Source: Sporofaciens musculi (lineage in GTDB: Bacteria; Bacillota; Clostridia; Lachnospirales; Lachnospiraceae). From it: a stretch of DNA of 64,000 bases. The notes under the pieces were generated by a model. That model was not told where the DNA came from. It ran no database searches and saw only the letters and a program-made list of their open reading frames with translations. The stretch is taken from the NCBI RefSeq assembly GCF_009830285.1, contig NZ_WUQX01000001.1:3038501-3102500 (forward strand), read 5' to 3'. This document shows positions 7,189-17,140 of the stretch, piece after piece (within the stretch, counting starts at the first letter, position 1; each line of letters begins with the position of its first letter). Made by a program: the position numbers and the translations under genes.

Positions 7189-10100
7189 ATGGCGAGAACG
7201 CTCGAAACCTCGGTCGAGATCTCCGGCGTCCTGAGCCCGTCGCTGCAAGCGGCGATCAGGAACGCGGTAAGCAAGCTGGAGGAAATGAGCGAGGAAACGC
7301 TGGAGGCTGCCGGAGCTGCCGAGCGTCTGGCTGCTGAAATCAGCACACAAGAGTCTGTACTGAGAAGCCTCGAACGGGGCTATGCAGATTTTATTGTGAG
7401 CGGCGAGGAAGGCACCGACGAGGCCCGCGCACTCGCGGATCAGATCCAAGAGCTCAGCAGCGAGCTGGACGAAAACCGGGGAACGCTGGAAGCTGCACAG
7501 CAGGCAGCCGAGCAGCTCGCCTCCGGCATGGACGAAACGGCCAGCGAGGCCGACCAGCTCAGGGGCACGATCAGCGAGCAGGAAAGCACCCTCGAAAAAC
7601 TCAAAGAGCGGTACGTCTCCCTTGCATTATCTGAGGACGACACGACCGACGAGTCGAGGGAGCTCGCCGCACAGATCCAAGAACTCAGCAGCGACCTGAA
7701 CGAAAACCGGCAGCGGCTACATGACGCGGAAAACGCGGCCGACCAGCTGGACAACTCGCTGGAACAAGTAGATGACTCGGCCCGGCTTGCGGACGAAGGC
7801 TTCACAGTCTTTAAGGCTACGCTTGCGAACCTCGCAGCAGACGCAATCCGGGCAGCAATCGACGGGATCAAGGATCTGGTGAGCAACGTCATGGAGTTGG
7901 GCCAGAACTTTACCAGCACCATGTCGGAGGTGCAGGCCATATCCGGCGCAACCGGTGACGAGCTGGAAACGCTGGAAGCCTGCGCCCGCGAGTTCGGCGC
8001 GACGACGACATTCTCGGCGTCCGAAGCTGCCGAGGCCCTAAAGTATATGGCACTGGCCGGGTGGGACGTAGAACAATCCACGAGCGCCCTCGGCGGCGTT
8101 CTCAATCTGGCCGCGGCCTCCGGCATGGAGCTGGGTGCTGCCTCCGACATGGTGACAGACTACCTGAGCGCCTTCGGCATGGAAGCAGATCAGGCGGCAT
8201 ACTTCGCCGACCTTCTGGCCTCTGCTCAGGCAAGCAGCAACACCACCGCCGAAGCTCTCGGCGAAGCATACAAAAACTGCGCCGCCAACCTGAACGCAGC
8301 CGGGCAGGACGTGGAAACCGTCACCTCCCTGCTGGAAGGCATGGCGAACCAAGGCTATAAAGGCAGCGAGGCTGGCACCGCTCTGGCTGCAATCATGCGT
8401 GACATAACAAACGCCATGGACGAAGGCCAGATCAAGATCGGCGACACCTCCGTGGCCGTCATGGACGCAGAGGGCAACTTCCGCGACCTGACCGACATTC
8501 TCACCGAGGTGGAAGCCGCAACAAATGGCATGGGGGACGCTGAGCGGGCCGTGGCCCTATCCTCCACTTTTACGGCAGACTCCACCAAGGGCCTGAACCT
8601 GATCCTCAACGAAGGCATGGACAGTATCGCCGGGTATGAGGAAAGCCTGCGGGGAGCCAGCGGCACCGCCGAGGAAATGGCGGCAATAATGAACGACAAC
8701 CTCTCCGGCGATCTGGCGCAGATGAACAGCGCATGGGAGGAACTCGGCCTCAAAATATACGAGCGCTTCGAGGGATCCCTCCGCTCTGCCGTCCAGTTTG
8801 TCACCGGCTCAGTGATACCGGGGATCGAGTGGCTGCTCGGCCACCTTCCTGAGCTGGGCGTGGCGTTTAGCGCTCTGGGCGTCGTAATCGCTGCAATCAA
8901 GTGGGAGTCAATCACCCAGAAGCTCACCATGGCAAAGGGAGCCGTCCAGGGCGTAATCGGAGCCATAGGTGGCATATCTGCCCCGGCGCTGGCCGTGGGC
9001 GCTGCCATAGCTGCGCTGATCCTCGCCTTCGCGAACCTCTGGAAGAACAACGAAGAATTTAGAGCCAAGATCACGGCGATCTGGGACGGGATAAAGGCCA
9101 AGTTTGACGAGTTCGGGCAGGCAATCACCGACCGGCTCAACGAGCTGGGCTTCGAGTTTGAGGACATAACCGAGGTACTGAGCGCCGTCTGGAACGGCTT
9201 CTGCGAGCTGCTGGCCCCCGTATTCGAGGGAGTATTCCAGCAGATCAGCAATATTCTGGGCGTAGTGCTGGACGTGCTCGTCGGGCTTTTCGACGTGTTC
9301 GCCGGTATATTTACCGGCGACTGGGATCGAGTCTGGCAGGGCGCCGGTGAAATCTTCGGCGGCGTCTGGGACTTCGTGGTGGCGACCTTCACGAACTGGA
9401 TCGACACCTTCAAGGGGCTGGCCGACACCGTTCTGGGCTGGTTTGGCTCCAGCTGGGACGAAGCATGGAGCGCGGTCAAGGACTTTTTCGAGGGGATCTG
9501 GAACGGGATCGCCTCATTTTTTACCGGTATATGGGAGGGGATCGTCTCCTTCATCACCGGGACATTGGACACAATCGCGACCACATTCTCAAATATCTGG
9601 AACGGGATCACCTCGTTTCTGTCTGGGACATGGGAAACGATCAAAAACGTGGTGCAGGTGGGCGTCATGGCGCTGGGCGAAATCCTGAACGCCGCCTTCC
9701 AAATCATCACTCTGCCCTTCCAGTTTATCTGGCAGAACTGCAAAGATTTTATTATCCCGATCTGGGAGAGTATCAAGTCCACCGTGTCCGGGGCACTGGA
9801 CGCGATCGGCGGCTGGATAAACAGCAAAATGGAGGCAGCAAAAGCCACATTCACGGCCGTGACGACCGCGATCAGCAACGTGGCAAGCACTATCTGGAGC
9901 GCGATCAGCACGACCGCCTCGACAATCTGGGAAAGCATAAAGGGAGCGATCAGCAGCAAGATCGAAGCAGCCCGCGCCGTGGTAAGCTCGGTGACGAGTG
10001 CGATCCAGAACGTCGCAAGCGCAGCATGGAACGCGATCAGCTCCGTGACTTCAAGTATCTGGAACACAATCACCAGCACGATCACCAACAAGGTGAACGC

Positions 10101-10812
10101 TGCACGCAGCGCCGTGTCGAGCGTGTTCAACAGCATAAAATCGACGATCAGCTCGGCCCTGAACTCGGCCCTCAGCACCGTGTCGTCGATTTTTAACAGC
10201 ATACACTCCGCGATCTCTGACAAGATAAACGCGGCCAAAAATGCGGTAAGCTCCGCAATCAGCGCAATAAAAAGCGCGTTCAACTTCTCGTGGAGCCTGC
10301 CACACCTAAAGCTCCCGCATATCAGCATAAGCGGCAGCTTTTCACTATCACCGCCAAGCGTGCCACACTTCGGTATTGAGTGGTACAAGGAGGGCGGCAT
10401 TTTAACACAGCCGACAATCTTCGGAGCGTCCGGCAACAACCTTCTGGCAGGCGGCGAAGCTGGAGCCGAGGCCGTGGTGCCTCTGGCTACTCTCTGGGAG
10501 AAGCTGGACACCATGATCCACGAGGTATTCAACAGCGCCAGCTCGACCGGTGGAACCTCTGACGCAGGGCTCACCAGCAAGGCCGGGGAGCTGCTGACTC
10601 TGGACAACTTCTCACTGGGAAGTCTGGCAGACAACGGCGGCGTGGTTATTTATTACGACTTTTCCGGCTTCACATGGAGCCCACAGATCCAGACGGGCAA
10701 TACCGGAGACGGGGACGACGACCTCATGGCGCAGCTCAAAGCGCACGAGGCTGAGTTCTTCGACTGGCTGGAGGAATTTATTCAAATGCGGGAGGTGGCC
10801 CAGTATGCGTAG
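7189..10812 (+). CDS. Tail tape-measure protein
   Basis: This 1,207-residue protein would set tail length; its size predicts a tail of roughly 180 nm by the usual ratio of about 1.5 angstrom per residue. Residues 1-215 are long coiled coil with two near-repeats of a Gln/Glu-rich block. Residues 235-420 form the TP901-type tape-measure core ([16 protein letters not shown] through [20 protein letters not shown]). Hydrophobic, possibly membrane-active helices occur near residues 560-620. The region 690-1,000 is a Trp-spaced repeat ([14 protein letters not shown] type, then IWSAIS/IWESIK type) of short helices, common in tape-measure C-termini. AAGGAGG at 7174-7182 precedes the ATG. The end overlaps the next gene by 8 bases. 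Confidence 0.93.
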   Translation: MARTLETSVEISGVLSPSLQAAIRNAVSKLEEMSEETLEAAGAAERLAAEISTQESVLRSLERGYADFIVSGEEGTDEARALADQIQELSSELDENRGTLEAAQQAAEQLASGMDETASEADQLRGTISEQESTLEKLKERYVSLALSEDDTTDESRELAAQIQELSSDLNENRQRLHDAENAADQLDNSLEQVDDSARLADEGFTVFKATLANLAADAIRAAIDGIKDLVSNVMELGQNFTSTMSEVQAISGATGDELETLEACAREFGATTTFSASEAAEALKYMALAGWDVEQSTSALGGVLNLAAASGMELGAASDMVTDYLSAFGMEADQAAYFADLLASAQASSNTTAEALGEAYKNCAANLNAAGQDVETVTSLLEGMANQGYKGSEAGTALAAIMRDITNAMDEGQIKIGDTSVAVMDAEGNFRDLTDILTEVEAATNGMGDAERAVALSSTFTADSTKGLNLILNEGMDSIAGYEESLRGASGTAEEMAAIMNDNLSGDLAQMNSAWEELGLKIYERFEGSLRSAVQFVTGSVIPGIEWLLGHLPELGVAFSALGVVIAAIKWESITQKLTMAKGAVQGVIGAIGGISAPALAVGAAIAALILAFANLWKNNEEFRAKITAIWDGIKAKFDEFGQAITDRLNELGFEFEDITEVLSAVWNGFCELLAPVFEGVFQQISNILGVVLDVLVGLFDVFAGIFTGDWDRVWQGAGEIFGGVWDFVVATFTNWIDTFKGLADTVLGWFGSSWDEAWSAVKDFFEGIWNGIASFFTGIWEGIVSFITGTLDTIATTFSNIWNGITSFLSGTWETIKNVVQVGVMALGEILNAAFQIITLPFQFIWQNCKDFIIPIWESIKSTVSGALDAIGGWINSKMEAAKATFTAVTTAISNVASTIWSAISTTASTIWESIKGAISSKIEAARAVVSSVTSAIQNVASAAWNAISSVTSSIWNTITSTITNKVNAARSAVSSVFNSIKSTISSALNSALSTVSSIFNSIHSAISDKINAAKNAVSSAISAIKSAFNFSWSLPHLKLPHISISGSFSLSPPSVPHFGIEWYKEGGILTQPTIFGASGNNLLAGGEAGAEAVVPLATLWEKLDTMIHEVFNSASSTGGTSDAGLTSKAGELLTLDNFSLGSLADNGGVVIYYDFSGFTWSPQIQTGNTGDGDDDLMAQLKAHEAEFFDWLEEFIQMREVAQYA

Positions 10813-11053
10813 AGTAACAGCCTACAAGGAATACGCCACGCGGGAGGGCGACACCTTCGACGCGCTGGCCCTCGAAATGTACGGCGACGAGACACTCGCC
10901 CACTATATCATAGACTTTAACCCCGACCATGCGGACGTGCTAATCTTCGACGCAAACGTGGCCCTCCGGCTGCCGATCGTCGAGGACGTGGAGACGCCGG
11001 ACACGCTGCCGCCGTGGCGTCGGGACACTGAGGGCGAAGGGGGCAGCCCGTGA
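10805..11053 (+). CDS. Tail protein X, LysM-like (P2 gpX)
   Basis: This 82-residue protein resembles gpX, a LysM-fold component that links tape measure and baseplate hub. The signature is [20 protein letters not shown], the LysM-like motif, followed by [22 protein letters not shown]. Length fits the family (about 65-85 residues). It overlaps the tape-measure gene by 8 bases and the next gene by 4 (GTGA), so it is translationally coupled on both sides. Confidence 0.85.
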   Translation: MRRVTAYKEYATREGDTFDALALEMYGDETLAHYIIDFNPDHADVLIFDANVALRLPIVEDVETPDTLPPWRRDTEGEGGSP

Positions 11054-12024
11054 AACTTTTCTACAATGGGACGGACATATACAACGACGTATCGCTGAAC
11101 TACTGCGTGCATGAGATGTACGCAGAAAAGCAGGCCGACACGCTCGTGCTCCGTTTCAACGACACCAAGGGGATCTGGAGCAAATGGAACCCGGCAGACG
11201 GTGACGTCCTCCGCTTCACTGAGGGAGCAAGCGACACCGGGAAAATGTTTCTGCACTCCATGAAACCAGAAAACGGACTCTTTACGATCCGGGCCATGGC
11301 TATGCCGAAAAGCGGAGCCACCAGAAAGTCCAAAAGCTGGGCGGGCGTCCGCTTCCTGCAACTGGGAAACGAAATCGCGGCGAACCATGGCCTCACTTTT
11401 CAGAACTACGGCTGCACGGATCAGGCATACCCGTATCTGAGGCAAGAGAGCGAGACAGACTTCGCTCTGTTTTCCCGCCTCTGCACGCTGGAGGGCTGCC
11501 AAATGCTCATATACGACGGCAAGCTGCTGGCGTACAGTGAACAATACATTGAGCAGCAGGCCGTCGCTGGCACGCTGGAGGTGGACGAAAACGGGAACTT
11601 TACCTACCAAGACAACCGGAGCGCGTGCTTCGGATCCTGCGAAGTAACCGCGGGCAACTTCTCCGGCACATTCTCAGCGCCGGACGCAAAGAACGCGGCC
11701 GTGCTCCGGGCGAAATGTATCGCCGAGGCGCAGCTCCGAGCTCCGGGGCTCCCTGCCTCCGGTGATCGCGTCACGCTTATGAGTAACAGCAACGCGGAGG
11801 CGGCCCGCTTCGCCAAAGGGCTGCTGAGGAACGCCAACAAATACGGGCACACGGGCCAATTCTCCAAGGCCCTGCTGACCGGCTACGCTGCCGCAAGCCT
11901 GCTGCAGCTAAAGACCGAAAAGGCAAGCGCATGGAACGGCCCCGTGTTCGTCTACAAAGTGCGCCATGACTTCGTAGGAAATAAATCAACCCTGTATTTC
12001 AGGGATCTGCTGGAGGGCTACTAA
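11050..12024 (+). CDS. Baseplate hub protein (P2 gpD/late control D-like)
   Basis: This 324-residue protein would be the central hub (T4 gp27-like) onto which the spike binds. The GTG start at 11050 overlaps the previous stop. The sequence carries the typical order of the family: an N-terminal beta domain, a middle segment with RKSKSWAGVRFLQLGNEIAANHGL and YLRQESETDFALFSRLC, which is the gpD family hallmark, and a C-terminal domain ending KSTLYFRDLLEGY. It lies between gpX and gpV homologues as in P2-type baseplate operons, and its stop overlaps the start of the next gene. Confidence 0.88.
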   Translation: MKLFYNGTDIYNDVSLNYCVHEMYAEKQADTLVLRFNDTKGIWSKWNPADGDVLRFTEGASDTGKMFLHSMKPENGLFTIRAMAMPKSGATRKSKSWAGVRFLQLGNEIAANHGLTFQNYGCTDQAYPYLRQESETDFALFSRLCTLEGCQMLIYDGKLLAYSEQYIEQQAVAGTLEVDENGNFTYQDNRSACFGSCEVTAGNFSGTFSAPDAKNAAVLRAKCIAEAQLRAPGLPASGDRVTLMSNSNAEAARFAKGLLRNANKYGHTGQFSKALLTGYAAASLLQLKTEKASAWNGPVFVYKVRHDFVGNKSTLYFRDLLEGY

Positions 12025-12371
12025 TGGGACAAATAAACAAAGGCAGGATCGCCAGCATAAAAGGCAACACGGCCCGCGTGGTGCCCTCTGACGCAGGCGC
12101 AAAGCCTACCGCAAATATCACGATCCCGTGGCACCTGAGAGGCGACACGGGGAAATTAAAGAAGGGCACGGCCGTGGTGTATGTCGAGTTTGACGACGCC
12201 ACCGGGCTGCTGCTGGGACGCGCCGACGGAGAGTGGGGCGCATATCTTCCCCACCTGACAGCCGGAACCATAACGGGGGCCGTGCCTGACGGAGACGTCA
12301 CGGCGGCAGGCGTGAGCCTGAAAGGCCACACGCACACCGGAGCGCATGGCGAAACCAGCAGCCCGCACTAA
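12024..12371 (+). CDS. Baseplate spike protein (gpV-like) with terminal His motif
   Basis: This 115-residue protein would form the membrane-piercing spike at the tail tip. Residues 1-75 form an OB-fold (GRIASIKGNTARVVP through AVVYVEFDDATGLLLGRADG). The C-terminus is GVSLKGHTHTGAHGETSSPH. HxH motifs at this place bind iron at the tip of P2 and phi92 spikes (known for the family). The protein is shorter than P2 gpV (about 210 residues), so the beta-helix shaft is reduced, as in many Firmicute phages. Its start overlaps the stop of the hub gene. Confidence 0.82.
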   Translation: MGQINKGRIASIKGNTARVVPSDAGAKPTANITIPWHLRGDTGKLKKGTAVVYVEFDDATGLLLGRADGEWGAYLPHLTAGTITGAVPDGDVTAAGVSLKGHTHTGAHGETSSPH

Positions 12372-12382
12372 GGAGGGATAGC

Positions 12383-13069
12383 ATGGCAACAATGGCAAAA
12401 TGGGGCCCGAAAACATGGGCCGTGAGCTCTCAGAAAGTCGTCGCCCTTCAAGACCTCAGCTTCTCCTATTCGCAGGTGGCGGACAATAACACCTCCACCG
12501 AGGAAAAGAAAACCACCAACGAGAGAGGCACCGAGCTTTTCCCGCTCAGCTTCACCACGACGCTGCACTCCGGGGCGGGCGTAGACGTCCGGGCCGAGAT
12601 CGAGAGCTGGAAAGCGCTTGTTACAAAAGTAAATTATTTCTATCTGGGCGGCAGGCAGCTGGGCCCGAAGCTCCAGCTCAGGAAAGTGTCTGTCGGCAGC
12701 GTAAAGACTGACGACTCCGGCCGCATACGGCTGGCGACGCTCTCCTTCGAGTTCAAAGAGTACGATCCAGACACCACCAGCGTGAAGGTGAACACCTCGG
12801 CGCTGAAAGTGAAGGCCAGCAAGACGACCAAGGCCCAGAAGAAAAAGACAAACACCGCCGTCAAGAAGGCGGCAAAAAAGACAATCAAGGTGGGCGACTA
12901 TGTGAAGCCTACCGGCAAGAAATACGCAACCGACCAGACGATCCCGGCATGGGTAAAGCAGCGCAGCCATAAGGTGAGCCAGATCAAGGAAAGCCAAAAC
13001 AGGGTACTGCTGGGGCACCCGAACGGGATCAACAGCTGGGTGTATCTGAGCGAAGTCACGCTCGTGTAA
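12383..13069 (+). CDS. Baseplate/tail protein with gpU-like N-terminus and basic C-terminal extension
   Basis: This 228-residue protein has an N-terminal domain (1-130) resembling P2 gpU-like tail proteins (WAVSSQKVVALQDLSFSYSQ, then LRKVSVGS and SFEFKEYDPDT). A Lys/Thr-rich linker at 140-172 follows. The C-terminal domain at 173-228 has TIKVGDYVKPTGKKYA and a final SWVYLSEVTLV strand, suggestive of a small SH3-like beta fold that could bind cell wall. It lies between spike and wedge genes in the baseplate operon, with AAGGAGG at 12370-12376. The domain calls are by pattern; the C-terminal function is inferred. Confidence 0.6.
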   Translation: MATMAKWGPKTWAVSSQKVVALQDLSFSYSQVADNNTSTEEKKTTNERGTELFPLSFTTTLHSGAGVDVRAEIESWKALVTKVNYFYLGGRQLGPKLQLRKVSVGSVKTDDSGRIRLATLSFEFKEYDPDTTSVKVNTSALKVKASKTTKAQKKKTNTAVKKAAKKTIKVGDYVKPTGKKYATDQTIPAWVKQRSHKVSQIKESQNRVLLGHPNGINSWVYLSEVTLV

Positions 13070-13080
13070 GGAGGGAGGAC

Positions 13081-13359
13081 ATGCAAGCACATGGAAACGG
13101 GAACCCGGAAACGTGCGCCTCCAATCTGCTGCGGACGATCCGCGGCGAGGTGCCATACGACCGCGTGAGGGGGCGGGACGGTGCCCTGATCGACCAGCCG
13201 AACGCCACGGACGAAGCCGTCGCGGACGCTGAGTGGGTGCTGGAGACATTCGAGCCCCGCGTCAATATAAAGGACATACAGATCAACCCGGAGGCCGGGA
13301 ACCCCGGAAACTTTAACACCTATGTGGACATTGAAAGGAAGGAGGACGAGGACGCATGA
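13081..13359 (+). CDS. Baseplate wedge protein W (gp25-like)
   Basis: This 92-residue protein matches small gpW/gp25-type baseplate wedge proteins by size and by the pattern NLLRTIRGEVPYDRVRGRDG ... DAEWVLETFEPRVNIKDI. In contractile systems gp25 homologues connect the sheath to the wedge. It follows AAGGAGGGAGG (13068-13078) and overlaps gpJ by four bases (ATGA), the standard W-J pairing. Confidence 0.82.
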   Translation: MQAHGNGNPETCASNLLRTIRGEVPYDRVRGRDGALIDQPNATDEAVADAEWVLETFEPRVNIKDIQINPEAGNPGNFNTYVDIERKEDEDA

Positions 13360-14702
13360 GCGAGCTCAAATTTATTGACACCGAAGCGGGGCCGATCCGG
13401 GACGGAATACTCGAAGATCTGGAGAACGGCGTCGGCGATCCCCTATATCCGGGCGACGAGCGCCGGATCTTCGGCGAGGCTCTGGCTCAGGTAGTCGTGG
13501 CCGTGTACAACAGCGTGAACGACGCCTGCCGCCAGAAAATGCTCCGGTATGCCCGCGGGGACGTGCTGGACGCTCTGGGAGAAAACCGGGACACCGCCCG
13601 GCTCGATCCTACCTTCGCCACCACCACGCTGCGCTTCGGCGTAAATGAGGCCGTGTCTCATAATATCATCATACCGGCCCGGCTGCGGGTGACTGGCGAC
13701 TTTATCCACTATTTTCTGACAGACCAAACCGTCGTTCTTTATGCCGGGCAGCTATTCGTCGAGGTGGGAGCGACGGCCGAGAAAGGCGGCGCAGACTATA
13801 ACGACGCAGCGATCGGGGAACTATCACAGATCGTTGACCTCTCAGACGTCGCCCTGATTGACTATGTAACCAACACGGAGCCGACGGGCGGGGGCGGCGA
13901 TCAGGAAACCGACGAAGCATACCGGGAAAGGATCCGGGAAGCGGAGAACCGGCTCAGCACCGCGGGCCCTGAAAAGGCGTACCGCTACTGGGCGCTATCT
14001 TCGAGCCCGATCGTCACGGACGCGGTGGTGGAGTCTGAAACCGAGCGGATCAGCAGGACGCTGAAAACCTACGCCGGGCACGCCTTCCAAGGTGGCGCAA
14101 ACCTGATCCCGGAGTCTCTGGCGGTGTATCTGCCGGGCGGCTCCGAGGCCGTGGACGGTACGGACTATACGGCCAGCTATGACGACGAGCTTCTGACGCT
14201 GACCCTCTCCGGCTCTCTGGCAGCAGCCGACGAGGTAAAGATCGAGATCACCCGGAACATGTACGGGCGCGTCAAAATCGTGCCGATCTGCGCCGGTGGA
14301 GAACTGCCGGACGAGGACGTGCTGGAGGCCGTGCGCCGCGTCTGCTCTGCGGACGACGTGAGGCCCCTCACCGACATTGTGCAGGTGGAGGCCCCGCAGG
14401 TGGAGCTCTACGACATAGAGCTGACCTACTACACGACCAAGGCCAACGAGTCCGAAGTCGTCAAAAACGTGGAAGGCCCGGACGGGGCTATCAACCGGTA
14501 CATATACTGGCAGGGCTCCGCTCTGGATCAGGAAATCAACCCGGACGAGCTCAGGAAGCTGATCCTCTGCCCTCACTGGATAGAGAACCCGATCGGGGCC
14601 ACCCGCGTTATCATCACCAAACCGGAATACAAAGAGCTGCCAAGCACCACCGTGGCGAAGTTTTCCGGGAACATCAACGTGCAGCACGTTGTAAAGGATT
14701 GA
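13356..14702 (+). CDS. Baseplate protein J
   Basis: This 448-residue protein is the main wedge component (T4 gp6-like). It shows the family pattern: an N-terminal helical segment (LYPGDERRIFGEALAQVVVAVYNSVND), a central domain with the signature TGGGGDQETDEAYRERIREA, and a C-terminal part with the VEAPQVELYDIELTYYT strand. The length is slightly longer than usual because of an inserted domain at about residues 245-310 (YLPGGSEAVDGTDYTASYDD), which resembles an exposed beta module. The start overlaps gpW, and gpI follows. Confidence 0.9.
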   Translation: MSELKFIDTEAGPIRDGILEDLENGVGDPLYPGDERRIFGEALAQVVVAVYNSVNDACRQKMLRYARGDVLDALGENRDTARLDPTFATTTLRFGVNEAVSHNIIIPARLRVTGDFIHYFLTDQTVVLYAGQLFVEVGATAEKGGADYNDAAIGELSQIVDLSDVALIDYVTNTEPTGGGGDQETDEAYRERIREAENRLSTAGPEKAYRYWALSSSPIVTDAVVESETERISRTLKTYAGHAFQGGANLIPESLAVYLPGGSEAVDGTDYTASYDDELLTLTLSGSLAAADEVKIEITRNMYGRVKIVPICAGGELPDEDVLEAVRRVCSADDVRPLTDIVQVEAPQVELYDIELTYYTTKANESEVVKNVEGPDGAINRYIYWQGSALDQEINPDELRKLILCPHWIENPIGATRVIITKPEYKELPSTTVAKFSGNINVQHVVKD

Positions 14703-14715
14703 AAGGAGGTGGAAC

Positions 14716-15948
14716 ATGGGCGGCATGAAAGTGTCTGAGCTGGAGTTTGTGCGCCTTCTCCCTGCCTTCATGCGGGACGACGAGGCGGCGATCGCTCTCA
14801 GCAAGGCCATGAACCGGCTCATAGGAGAACCCAGCAAGCGCTTGAAAACGCTCAGAGTGTGGGACAACATAGACAACCTCAACGAAGCGGAATGCGACGA
14901 GCTGGCGTGGGAGCTCGACGTGGACTGGTACGACTCCACCGGCATGAGTCTGGAGGAAAAGCGGGCCACGCTAAAGATCGCCCAGCAGATCAAGCGAAAG
15001 CGCGGCACAAAATGGGCCGTGGAGCGTCTGATCTCCGCATACTTCGGCGAGGGCTACATCATGGAGTGGTACGAAATGTACGGCACCCCGTACACCTTCG
15101 TGGCGCTCACCACAAACGCGCACATAACGGCCCAGAACTATGAGAAATTCGTCGAGGCCGTGAAGGCTGCCAAGAACGTGCGCTCTCATTTAGCTGGCAT
15201 TTTTTACTTTTGGCAGCAGGGGCCGGATCCGGGCGTCGAGTACGCTCTGGACTCCAGCCTGCACCGGTACAACTTCGTGAAATGCGGTACCCGTCCAAGG
15301 ATCGCAACCGTGGGCTTTATCGTAAAGCCGAGCATTGAGCTGGATCCGGAGGCGAGGCTGCTCTTTTACGGCTTCACACATGCCGGAACAATCAAGTGCG
15401 GCACCTATCCGCGGCCCGGCACTCTGGGAGCTGCCGACAAGCACAGGATCGCCGCCGAAGGCACGGCCGGAGCTATCCGGTACAACTTCAACCGGCAGGC
15501 GGGCACCTACCCGCGGCCCGTGACACTGGGAGTCGTCGAAGGGCGTCACATCAAGGCAGCGCCAGAAATAACCCCGCTGCCCTATGGCTTCACCAGCGCC
15601 GGGACAATCACCTGCGGCACCTACCCGCGCCCCGGCACTCTGGGGCGTGTGCTCCAGAACCCGATCGGCTCCAATCTGGAGGCGAAATTCACCGGCTACG
15701 GGTACGAAAAGGCTGGATCCCATACCTGCGGCACATATCCCCGGAGGCTGGCGCTGGGCGTCGTTCTGGCGGGTAATGCGGCCACGGCTGCGCGGCTGCT
15801 CTGCGGGGCGTACAGCTTCGTGAAGTGCGGGACAAAGGGGGCCGGGACAAAGGGCGCAGCTATAACCAACAAGGCAGCTACAGCGGCAAGCCTCGCCTGC
15901 GCGGCGTACAGCTTCGTAAAATGCGGGACGAGACGCTGCGGTGAATAA
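14716..15948 (+). CDS. Tail protein I fused to a repeat-containing C-terminal region
   Basis: This 410-residue protein begins with a gpI domain (1-175), which attaches fibres to the baseplate; typical motifs are LLPAFMRDDEAAIALSKAMNRL and LKTLRVWDNIDNLNEAECDELAWELDVDWY. P2 gpI is about 175-200 residues, so the remaining 230 residues are an addition. They consist of about seven imperfect units of 30-40 residues with the pattern YxF...G.x.CGTYPRP.TLG. They start near residues 187, 218, 256, 293, 333, 363 and 395, and the last two are degenerate (AYSFVKCGT). This is probably a beta-rich platform for receptor-binding proteins. The ribosome site is AAAGGAGGT at 14702-14710. Confidence 0.8.
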   Translation: MGGMKVSELEFVRLLPAFMRDDEAAIALSKAMNRLIGEPSKRLKTLRVWDNIDNLNEAECDELAWELDVDWYDSTGMSLEEKRATLKIAQQIKRKRGTKWAVERLISAYFGEGYIMEWYEMYGTPYTFVALTTNAHITAQNYEKFVEAVKAAKNVRSHLAGIFYFWQQGPDPGVEYALDSSLHRYNFVKCGTRPRIATVGFIVKPSIELDPEARLLFYGFTHAGTIKCGTYPRPGTLGAADKHRIAAEGTAGAIRYNFNRQAGTYPRPVTLGVVEGRHIKAAPEITPLPYGFTSAGTITCGTYPRPGTLGRVLQNPIGSNLEAKFTGYGYEKAGSHTCGTYPRRLALGVVLAGNAATAARLLCGAYSFVKCGTKGAGTKGAAITNKAATAASLACAAYSFVKCGTRRCGE

Positions 15949-15971
15949 ATAAACGAAAGGAGGGCACGCGC

Positions 15972-16283
15972 ATGGCTTATTTTTCCGACACATTCATGGG
16001 CCACCGGAGGAACCAGTGGCTCCGCTCGATCCATGCCGTAGAGGTGCAGGTGGGCGCAGCGTGGCACCGCGGCACCATTAACCAGAAGCGGATCGAGGGC
16101 GACACTCTGGTGATTTTAGCGACGTTTCCGACGCTGGACTCCGTGGAGTGTACGATCTCGGCGTCCCGTCTCATTGACGTGCGCGGCGAGGTGGCCGCCT
16201 ACCAGCAGCGCCTCGTCGAAAAGGTGGCCGGGCAGGGAGTAATGGTGAAGCTCACGATCCCTATCTACGAAGTAACAGCCTAA
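15972..16283 (+). CDS. Small phage protein of unknown function, baseplate/fibre region
   Basis: This 103-residue protein is predicted to be beta-rich (VEVQVGAAWHRGTI, then DTLVILATFPTLDSVECTISASRLIDVRGEVAAYQQ) and has no membrane segment. AAAGGAGGGC at 15957-15966 precedes the ATG. It is the first of three small genes between gpI and the DGR target gene, a position where phages carry fibre-associated or adaptor proteins. I do not recognise the family. Confidence 0.55.
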   Translation: MAYFSDTFMGHRRNQWLRSIHAVEVQVGAAWHRGTINQKRIEGDTLVILATFPTLDSVECTISASRLIDVRGEVAAYQQRLVEKVAGQGVMVKLTIPIYEVTA

Positions 16284-16301
16284 AAGGAAGGAGGAAAACG
16301 C

Positions 16302-16727
16302 ATGTACAGAAATACCCAATGGCTCGACGAAGTGAAAGACATTGACACCGGCGAGCTCATTCAGGAAGGAACCGACCAGAGCGCCGGGCACTTCAACAAC
16401 ATGGAGCACGGCATAAGCGACGCACATCTGGCGGCGGCCCTGCTGGTGATCCAGAGCTCACTCACGGCCGATCAGGTGGCGACGGAGGAAAAGACGGTCA
16501 CGCTCACCAACACCCAGCGTTACCCGTTCAACAGCTCCACCCAGACGATCGCCCTCAGCACCGTGAGAAACTTCGCGGACTACACCGTGGAGGCAGAGAT
16601 CGCCGACCACGAGGGCAACGTCGGCGAGGTGAGGATCTTCGATCGTATGCTGAATGGCTTCAAGGTAGCCTACGACGGCAGCGCCAAAAGCGCCACCATT
16701 AAACTGAGAATTAAAGGAGGAATGTAA
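16302..16727 (+). CDS. Small phage protein of unknown function, probable fibre/adaptor
   Basis: This 141-residue protein has an N-terminal segment typical of fibre proteins of Clostridia phages (WLDEVKDIDTGELIQEGTDQSAGHFNNMEHGI), often followed by a trimerising helix. The second half is beta-rich and ends AKSATIKLRIKGGM. It follows AAGGAAGGAGG at 16284-16294. It could connect the baseplate to the diversified adhesin encoded two genes downstream; that is inference from order alone. Confidence 0.55.
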   Translation: MYRNTQWLDEVKDIDTGELIQEGTDQSAGHFNNMEHGISDAHLAAALLVIQSSLTADQVATEEKTVTLTNTQRYPFNSSTQTIALSTVRNFADYTVEAEIADHEGNVGEVRIFDRMLNGFKVAYDGSAKSATIKLRIKGGM

Positions 16728-16729
16728 CC

Positions 16730-17128
16730 ATGGCAAAAACCAACAAAGTGACCGTGATCGAAAAGAACGCGGGCCAGAAAATCGACTTCGAGCAGAGCGG
16801 CACCCGCCTGATCTTCGGCGACGACGAGCTCATGCTGAACGCTGCCAAGTACCAGAAGGACTGGGACGTGGAGGTGGACGTCTGCCGCGATAAGTCCGAC
16901 AACCTGACGATCGGCACCGGCTCCGGGCTGCGCTATGTGGCGCAGGTAAAGATCCCCGCCGCAACCTATACCGAGACGGAGATCGAGGCAGAGGAACCCG
17001 CAGAGGCTCCGGCGGCTGAGGACGCCGCCGAGAACGGCGACGGCATGAACCAGAAAACCACCGTACAGAGAGACAAGAACCCGCTCGACATGGGCGACGT
17101 GACCGTTATTCTCTGGAGCATTGAATAA
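16730..17128 (+). CDS. Small phage protein of unknown function upstream of the DGR target
   Basis: This 132-residue protein starts three bases after the previous stop, with AAAGGAGGA at 16713-16721. The first 85 residues look like an alpha/beta fold (KVTVIEKNAGQKIDFEQSG ... RYVAQVKIPAATYTETEIE). An acidic Glu/Ala/Pro linker follows, and the C-terminus is DMGDVTVILWSIE. It lies directly before the DGR target gene and may be needed for its display on the virion. No characterised family is recognised. Confidence 0.5.
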   Translation: MAKTNKVTVIEKNAGQKIDFEQSGTRLIFGDDELMLNAAKYQKDWDVEVDVCRDKSDNLTIGTGSGLRYVAQVKIPAATYTETEIEAEEPAEAPAAEDAAENGDGMNQKTTVQRDKNPLDMGDVTVILWSIE

Positions 17129-17140
17129 GACAAGGAGGAC

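Noticed and set aside
8355..10634. Very long antisense open frame (759 codons) opposite the tape-measure gene
   Set aside because: High GC with few stops on the reverse strand explains it. The product is low-complexity and has no ribosome site, while the sense strand encodes a recognisable tape-measure protein. The same holds for the long antisense frames at 1624-3270, 4571-5779, 16670-18304 and 20896-22473.
15397..15760. Repeats in the gpI-like gene as a second DGR variable region
   Set aside because: They do not match the TR, and the differences among units are not concentrated on adenines. They are protein repeats.
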